Origin: Telopea speciosissima
Lineage: Eukaryota > Streptophyta > Magnoliopsida > Proteales > Proteaceae
Length of the DNA stretch: 64,000 bases
Reading direction: 5' to 3'
Assembly (NCBI RefSeq): GCF_018873765.1
Contig: NC_057918.1
Span: 65,102,871 to 65,166,870 of the forward strand
The notes under the pieces were generated by a model, which made no database searches, was not told the DNA's origin, and saw nothing but the letters and a program-made list of their open reading frames with translations. The position numbers were made by a program, and so were the translations under genes. The first letter of the stretch is position 1. Every line of letters starts with the position of its first letter. This document shows positions 56,626 to 64,000 of this stretch, one piece after another.

Positions 56626-59600
56626 GATGGTTCAAACTCGGCAACAACAAGCGGGGATCCGCATGCGACGGGCAATGAGATCGTCGTGACCCCGACTTGA
56701 GTGATCCACCCCTCCTCCGCCTCCAGTGCTAGTCATGCCGCTGCGGGAACCGGGCACTTCCATTCCTCCTCCTCCATGGCGGGGTCTCGGTCCACGAGGT
56801 CACCACACTTGTCGGTGACATTCTTAGAGACTTTCGGGAGGAGCAAAGACAATATATGGAAACCATGATGATGCAATCGGAACAACGTCAAGAGCGTCTC
56901 TTGGCCCAAATTGGGAATCGGTTTCAGTGCCGCTGCCGGACAAGCACCTCAAGTCCGAGCCGCTCCTCCATCACTGTGGTTCACGCAGAGTTGCTATACC
57001 ACCTCCCTTGGTATATCACCCACCTCCCCTTGGGCAGCAGGCCTTACCTTTTGTGAATCCGATGATTCCAATAGTTGAGCGATTCCAAAAGCTCAAACCT
57101 CGCACCTTCTCCGGACTCAATGATGATTTGCTCTTTCCTTCTAAGTGGGTCCAACAAATGGAAAAGATCTTTGATTTCCTGGGCTGCCAGACGAGCAAAG
57201 AATAGCTTGTGCCGCTTTCAACTTGAGGGAGACGCCGAGGCTTGGTGGAAAAGTACTCGACCCAATCTCATGACTCTTCATCCCAACCTCACTTGGGACC
57301 AATTCAAGACCGCCTTTACGAGAACTACTTCCTCGAAACTTTCGAGAAAGAAGGAAGCTGAGTTTATGTCACTTGTTCGGGGGTCGAAGTCGGTACAAGA
57401 GTACCAACGAATTATGAGGAATTACACCACTTCGCTCCTCCTTACCTCGGGGATGACCAAGGGAAGGCGAGCGATTTGAGAGAGGCCGAGAAACACTATT
57501 GGGGCCATAGTGTTGAGTCATAACCTCGATGTACGCGCAGATGGTTCAAATGGCGAAGTCCATCGAGGATCGAGCAGAATGAAACTTCTTACCCATCTAG
57601 TATCGGAAGCGAGTGCATCTTCACAGAGCACTCAAGGGCCTAGCAAATATCCTCGGCCATATTATGTGAACCTGCGCCATTTCGATCAGGAAGCGGAGGC
57701 ACCTGGCCAATCAAATCGGACAAGCTTCATCCACTTTGATCATCTATGCTAGGAGCTCGTTGTTACAAGCCGCAACCAGTATGGTCATTTCTCTAAGTCT
57801 TGTTCGAGCAAGAAATCGGAGTCATCACATCCTCCGCTCGACCACCTATGCCTCGTCATTTTAGCCGCACAATTCAGCCTTACACTGGCAATAGGTTGCC
57901 GGACGGTGTATCTTTGTCACCAAGGAAGATGCGGAAGCGCACCGGGAGTAGTGGCAGGTATGACAACTATTTTATCAATAATAGCTTTTACTTGTCTTTT
58001 TCGCTAACCATGCATGCATGCCATGAAGTAAATCGTATCATGTGTAGTACTTTAACAATTTCTAATTCACCCGCACATGTGTTGTTTGATTCGGGGCATC
58101 CCACTCGTTCGTATCCCCTTCTTTTGCAAAGGAGATGCACGTCTCCCCAAAGAACCTAACCCAAGGGCTAGCGGTCGGTACACCTACAGCAGTGTTGTGC
58201 AGCTGGATATAGTCTACGAGCCTTGTATGGTGGAAGTATGTGATCGAAAAAGCAGCACGTCTCATCGAACTTGAGATGATCGACTTGACGTTATCCTCGG
58301 TATGGATTGGTTGGCGAGTACCAAGCAAATGTGGTGTGTGCCAAGAAGCATATAGTCTTCAAACCCAAAGGAGAGAAGAAATTCACATTTGTTGGGCACC
58401 AAGGGAAGCATAAGAAAACAATCATTTCGCTCTCCAAGCACGAAATTGATGAATTAATTGTCAGGGCTACCTTGCCTCGGTATTGGATCGAAGCTAAGAT
58501 CAGGCCTTTGACCGAGATTGCGGTGGTAAGGAGTATCGGACGTGTTCCGGACGATCGACAGAGCTACCTCCCGATCGGGAAACGAGTTCATGATCGATCG
58601 ACCCCGGCAGACACGGTGTCTAGGGCTCCATACGGATGGCCCCTACGAGTTGAAGGAACTTCAAACCCAATTGCGGGACTTACTAAAGAAGGGTTTTATC
58701 CGACCCAGCGTGTCCCCTTGGGGTGCACCGGTCCTTTTGTTAAGAAGAAGGACGGAAGCATGAGGATGTGTATAGACTACCGAGAGCTTAATAAGCTAAC
58801 CATCAAGAATCGGTATCCACTACCAAGGATAGATGACTGTTTGACCAGTTACAAGGTGCAAAGGTCTTTTCCAAGATTGATTTGAGGTCGAGTTATCACC
58901 AGCTCAAGATCGGGGAAAGTGACATAAGCAAAGACGGCTTTTAGGTCCCGATATGGACATTACGAGTTCTTGGTAATGTCGTTTGGGACTGACCAATGCC
59001 CCACTGCCTTTATGGAATTAATGAACCGAGTGTTTCAAGACGTATTGGACAAGTTTGTCATTGTCTTCATTGATGACATTTTAATTTATTCCAAGAATGC
59101 GGAGGAACACTCCCAACACACGAGGATGGTACTACAGAGACTAAGAGAAAAGAAACTATATGCCAAATTTAGTAAGTGTGAGTTTTGGCTCCCACAGTGG
59201 CATTTCTAGGGCATATAGTTTCGAGAGAAAGGTATTGAAGTAGACCCTGGTAAGGTGAAGGCTGTACTTGAATGGGAAGCGCCAAAGAATGTCGGTGAAA
59301 TTGAAGTTTCCTAGGGTTGGCGGGATACTATCGAAGGTTCATTGAGAACTTTTCTCGCATATCAGCCCCGATGACTAAGCTGACCCGAAAGGGCGTGAAG
59401 TATGAATGGTCGAGGAATGTGAAAAGAGCTTCCAAGAGCTGAAACACAAACTTGTCACTTGCCCCGTTTTGACACTCCCATCGGGAAGCTGGTGATATGA
59501 CAAGGTGTACGTGATGCATCGAGGCTAGGGCTTGGCTGTGTCTTAATGCGAATGGCAAGGTAGTGGCGTACGCTTCTAGACGGTTGAAGGACTATGAAAA

Positions 59601-61416
59601 GAACTACCCTACTCATGATCTTGAGTCGGCGGTAGTATTCGCTTGACGAAAATTTGGCGTCATTACTTATATGGCGAAAAAAGTGAAATCTTACGATCAC
59701 AAAAGCTCGAACTTCTTCACTCAGAAGGAGTTAAATATGAGGCGGGCGATGGTTAGAACGATAAAAGATTATGCGCACCATCCAATACCATCCAGGCAAA
59801 GCCAATGTGGTGGCGGATGCACTTAGTAGGAAATCACAAACCCTTTCCTTGGCGCCTTAACGATCAATGGGCAGCTCATAGAGGAGGCTAGAAGAATGGA
59901 GTTGGAAGTGTTAGTTGGTGATGCTACTATGTTATTCGCCGCCGACAATACAACCCTCATCAATAGAGAAGATCAAAGTAGCCCAACCTCATCGATGCAG
60001 AATTCCAAAAAGTGATGGATGGCATTCGGAAAGAGACGCGGAGGAATCAGATTTTACCTTATCCGAAAATGGCATCCTTCGATTCGGGGGTAGGTTGTGT
60101 GTACCCAATGATGAGAAGTTGAGGGAAGAAATTATGAGTGAAGCCCATTGTTCTCCATACTCAGTCCATCCGTGACACCAAGATGTACAAGGATTTGAAG
60201 CTACACTTTTGGTGGATAGGCATGAAAGCGATGTGGCAACATTTGTATCGAAATGCCTCACCTGTCGGAAGGTAAAGGCGGAGAGACATCGACCCTACGG
60301 ATTACTACGTCGCTTCCCATCCCAAAGTGGAAGTGGGAGCACATCACCATGGACTTTGTCACAGGGTTACCCTTACGATTAGGGGTGTTGATGCCATATG
60401 GGTGATTGTGGATCGGCTCACCAAGACCGCACACTTCATTCCGATTAAGGTAACTTACCCAATGGAAAAGCTAGCAAAGTTGTACATGGACAATATTGTT
60501 ACTGCATGGGGTTCCAGTAAGCATCATCTCCGATCGTGATCCCAGGTTCACATCCAGATTTTGGGATGGTTTCAGAAGGCTATGGGTACACTATTGAACT
60601 TTAGCACGGCCTTCCACCCACGAGACCGATGGGCGGTCGTGAGCGAACCATACAGACTTGGAAGACATGCTCAGGGCTTGTGCCATTGATTTGAAGGGTA
60701 GTTGGGATGAACATATCTCACTTATTGAATTTGCTTACAACAACAGTTACCAAGCTACCATTGGTATGGCACCGTACGAAGCACGGATGGTAGAAAGTGT
60801 AGGACACCACTATCTTGGGACGAGGTTGGTGAGCGAAGAATTTTGGGGCCCGAATTGATACAAGCCACATGTGAAAAGGTAGATTTGATTAGAGACCGAA
60901 TCAAGGTGGCGCAAAGCAGTAAAAGCTATGCTTGACTTGAAGAGAAAGGACCTTGAGTTTACTATAGGTGATAAGGTATTCCTTGGGTATCACCAACAAA
61001 AGGCGTGCTACGATTCGGTAAGAAGGGGAAACCGAGCCCTAGGTACATCGGACCATATGAAATCCTGGCAAGGATTGGACGATGGCATACTGGCACTTGC
61101 CCCATCTTTAGTCGGTGTTCATGATGTATTTCACATATCTATGTTGAGGAAGTACGTTGCGGATCCGACCCACGTGTTGACCCAAGAATTACGAACTCTT
61201 CGAGGACGACTTACGTCGAGGAGCCTGTGAAGATTCTTGAGAGGAATGAGCATAATCTTCAAATCGTGTCGTCTCTTATGTTAAGGTACGATGGAGAAAT
61301 CATTCGACGAGGAGGCATCTTGGGAGCGAGAGCGAGATTCGAGCAACGCATCCCCATCTATTCAACATGACAGTCGTCTTAATTTCGAGGACGAAATTCT
61401 TATAAGGTAGGGAGGA

Positions 61417-64000
61417 TGTTAAATCCGTGCCCAAAACCAGTTTGAAACCGGTCGACCACCGATCTGGTTTGAACCTTTTATGTAGAACCGGGAACGGAGT
61501 ACGCTCGTGAAGCGTGGGCCATGATACTCAAGCCATCCCACAAGATTGTTGACCGTGACTCGGAGAAGTCGTTGATGATAGGTACATCGGCAGAGATAGG
61601 GGAAAGTTTGTCTTCGAGGGTGCATTCTTAGAATTTCCTCATTCGAGGATCCGCGGCCCTCGCCGGTGTACCCGTTCCCACTTACAGATGATTGGGAGTA
61701 AGTTAATATCCTAATAACTCATGAGTATAAATATTAGAATGGGCTTAGGACCGATGTCCCTTCTAATCATATTATGGGCCTAGTAGTATAATGGGCCCAA
61801 TAACTTAAAATGGACCTAAAGACCTAAGACAACCAAACATGACTTAAGACTAAAGTGAGGTAAATAGGGGTCAATCCACTATTCACCTCACAATAGAGAA
61901 AACCTAAATCGTGGAGAGGAAAGGAGAGAAGGAAAGAAAGAAGAAGAAGAAGAAGGAAGAAGGAGAAGAAAGAAGAAGAAGAAAGGAGAGAGGTGGAACC
62001 CAAGCTTGCTCTCCTACATTGGTGAGCATTCTCTATCTCTCTCTCTCTCTCTCTCTTTCCCTAATTCTACTACCTAAGGTTTGAATCGGTTGAGCACACC
62101 TTGAGTGCTCCATCTACTCAATTAGAAGAGCCATTAATGGCAAATCCTTGATGCTTAACTATGAAGCACCTAACCCTACCTTGAACCCATTCACCCTTCT
62201 CCATTTATGAACCCTAAGTTGGGGATTTACCTCCATTTATGGGTTGTCTTTCCATATGTATTTTAATGGAAGAAAACCTAATCGATCATGGGGTTTACAA
62301 ACCCATGTTGGGTGTATGCTATGGCACCTTGGTTGGAGTTGTTCTCATGGCCAAAGAGACCCCTAAAAACCCCTAAGAATACCCCATTTTAGCCCAAGAC
62401 TTTGGGGCTGCAAAACCATTCTCGGAATGGCATGAACAAGAGATGGCACATGGACAGGCACATGCAAGTGCTGTCCCGAGAAAGTAGATCTCCGGTGGGA
62501 AGTCCGAGAGGGACAGGCACATGGACAGGCACATGCAAGTGCCGTCCCCGAGAAAGATCTGGGTGGGAGGTCCGAGAGGGACAGGCACATGGGACAGCAC
62601 ATGCAAGTGCAGTCCCCGAGAACCTAGATCTGCGGTGGGAAAGTCCGAGAGGGACGACACATGGATAGGCACATGGACAGGCACATGATATAGCTTCTTG
62701 CGTATGTGCGGTCCCCTATTTTAGCCTTGTTTGATAACTTATGGGGCCCAACTCTTCTAGCCCTAAGGCACTAATCTCTCCCCACGTTGTACACTCTCTT
62801 AAGGTTGGACGACCGGCTGGGGGCGTATTAGTACGTGGGGCGGTGTACTTGGCATCGAACGCCGATTTGAAGAGCTCCAATCGCGATTGGCGAGAATCGG
62901 TGAGTGAGTTAAGCAAACGTCTTAATTTATGGAATGTTTGTGTGTCGTGTCTTGCGAATGTCATTCATGCATGTGTGCTATAATATATAATTATTAGTAA
63001 GATATAGGACGATATAAATGTTTAGATGTTGATAGGACTTTACATTCTTGTCTTGCGATATTATTTATTTTCTTGCACTATGGTGCTAATGGTATTGGAT
63101 TTAGTTATGGGACTCGGTGCCGGTTGGTGCTGGACACAGGGATTCCATAATATGGACTCACTCATGGCATGTAGATCTAGGGCTTGAGCGGGATCCAAGT
63201 GCCTGGTGGGTCTTGGCTTGAGATTACCGTACTTGAAATTGCATTAGAGTTGTCCATTGCATTAGGTGGAAACGGGATGGTGACCGACCGACTACCTTCG
63301 GTATTCACATCTCGTACTTGTATACGCGTATGGGCTAGAGGGGCGAGAGGATAGCCGGCCGACCGTATTTCGGTATCTATGGACTCGGCCTCCGGCTTAT
63401 GCACATGCGTGCCTCACTCATACAATAGGTGAATCTTGGCTAGGATAAATGTTTACCCAGTACTATGACCCTTACCGGCGGGGGTTAGGTGTCGGTCAAA
63501 TCCGTGGGTTCCGACCGTTATTCGGGTATACCCACCCGGGAAGTTCGGGCGCCAACCGTATTTTGGGCGAACGCCGGACGGGATTTGACTTGGGGTTTGC
63601 GTATATCTCTTGGTGGAGACCGAACAAGAGGCTTCTAGCCGACTCGGGTTTGTCATTGGTATACCATCCGTTTATGGTACCGATGTCGGGATGCTACCTA
63701 AGGTGTTGCTATAGTACTATACCGACTTAGTTGTGTGTTAGGTGGATAACAATAAAACTATACATCATCATTCATTCATGTAGCATGATTGTAAATTGTA
63801 TGTGATGTACGGTCTACCTTGGTGGTATGGGACACCTTGGTATCCGTCCATCATGTACGATTTGCGATCAACCCCATTCATTATTATTATTGTGTATGTT
63901 TGTGTGGCTTAGCCACTCATTGGGCTCGATTGGAGCTCACTCCTCGAGGAAACATATTTTTAGTTGATGCGGTACATTCGAGCGAGTGGCACAGTACGAG
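61417..64000 (+). repeat. 3' LTR of the Tekay-like element, cut by the window end
   Basis: It starts TGTTAAATCC after a purine-rich tract and follows the 5' LTR throughout. Long AT-rich stretches are identical to it, and the differences lie mainly in GC-rich parts. Confidence 0.92.

Larger units (their letters stand above)
50685..64000 (+). mobile_element. Ty3/gypsy chromovirus, Tekay/Del-like, nearly full length, right end outside the window
   Basis: Two near-identical long LTRs (50685-53680 and 61417 to beyond 64000) flank an internal region of about 7.7 kb. A tRNA-iMet primer site follows the left LTR, and a purine-rich tract (AAGGTAGGGAGGA) precedes the right LTR. In order the interior holds: an antisense coding region (about 54.0-55.25 kb), AT-rich and A-rich sequence, gag (about 56.6-57.9 kb, WWKSTRPNL), protease (about 58.05 kb), reverse transcriptase ([10 protein letters not shown], about 59.07 kb), RNase H, integrase (about 60.1-61.0 kb) and a chromodomain-like end before 61.4 kb. 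The left flank is CTCAG. It is young by its LTRs, but its coding region reads as broken in many places (a dozen or more). Confidence 0.88.

Overview
The window is nuclear DNA of a flowering plant, probably a dicot-like genome with AT-rich spacers. It carries four convincing host protein-coding genes in about 64 kb; the rest is mostly transposable-element sequence of many ages, much of it nested. I cannot name the species. Host genes have GT-AG introns and plant-specific families: a phragmoplast kinesin, a KIN14B-interacting WD40-like protein and a membrane long-chain alcohol oxidase.

Layout: 1-2205 is the 3' part of a long Ty3/gypsy LTR. 2404-6795 is a deleted Ty3/gypsy element on the minus strand, with a hAT-type MITE inside it. 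7772-11844 is KIN-10A (PAKRP2-type kinesin, six exons). 11860-12872 holds nested tandem duplications. 13505-14509 (minus) is a CAF1-type deadenylase. 14881-15045 is an Au-like SINE. 17047-24569 is a hAT MITE of the same family as the first, in the opposite orientation, with a florendovirus-like endogenous pararetrovirus (17059-23836) inside it. 25018-26615 (minus) is a LINE remnant. 27095-31185 is the KIN14B-interacting protein gene (three exons). 31.2-40.1 kb is gene-free, with two solo LTRs, hAT MITEs and large foldbacks. 40126-41655 is a Mutator-like element that seems to carry a piece of an extra-large G-protein gene; it ends about 110 bp before the start codon of a long-chain alcohol oxidase (41769-44822). 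46.8-50.0 kb holds four small MITEs with 9-bp target duplications. 50685 to the window end is one large Tekay/Del-like Ty3/gypsy element with 3-kb LTRs and an antisense ORF.

The KIN-10A gene and the KIN14B-interacting gene are also near neighbours in Arabidopsis (At4g14330 and At4g14310), so 7.7-31.2 kb looks like an old conserved gene neighbourhood stretched by insertions. KIN-10A acts in cytokinesis; the partner gene is linked to another kinesin; CAF1 acts in mRNA decay; the alcohol oxidase acts in fatty alcohol catabolism. I see no operon-like cooperation. No wholly new system was found. The most unusual items are the pararetrovirus inside a MITE that still has a perfect 8-bp target duplication, the gene-fragment-carrying Mutator element beside the oxidase promoter, and the antisense ORF of the Tekay-like element.
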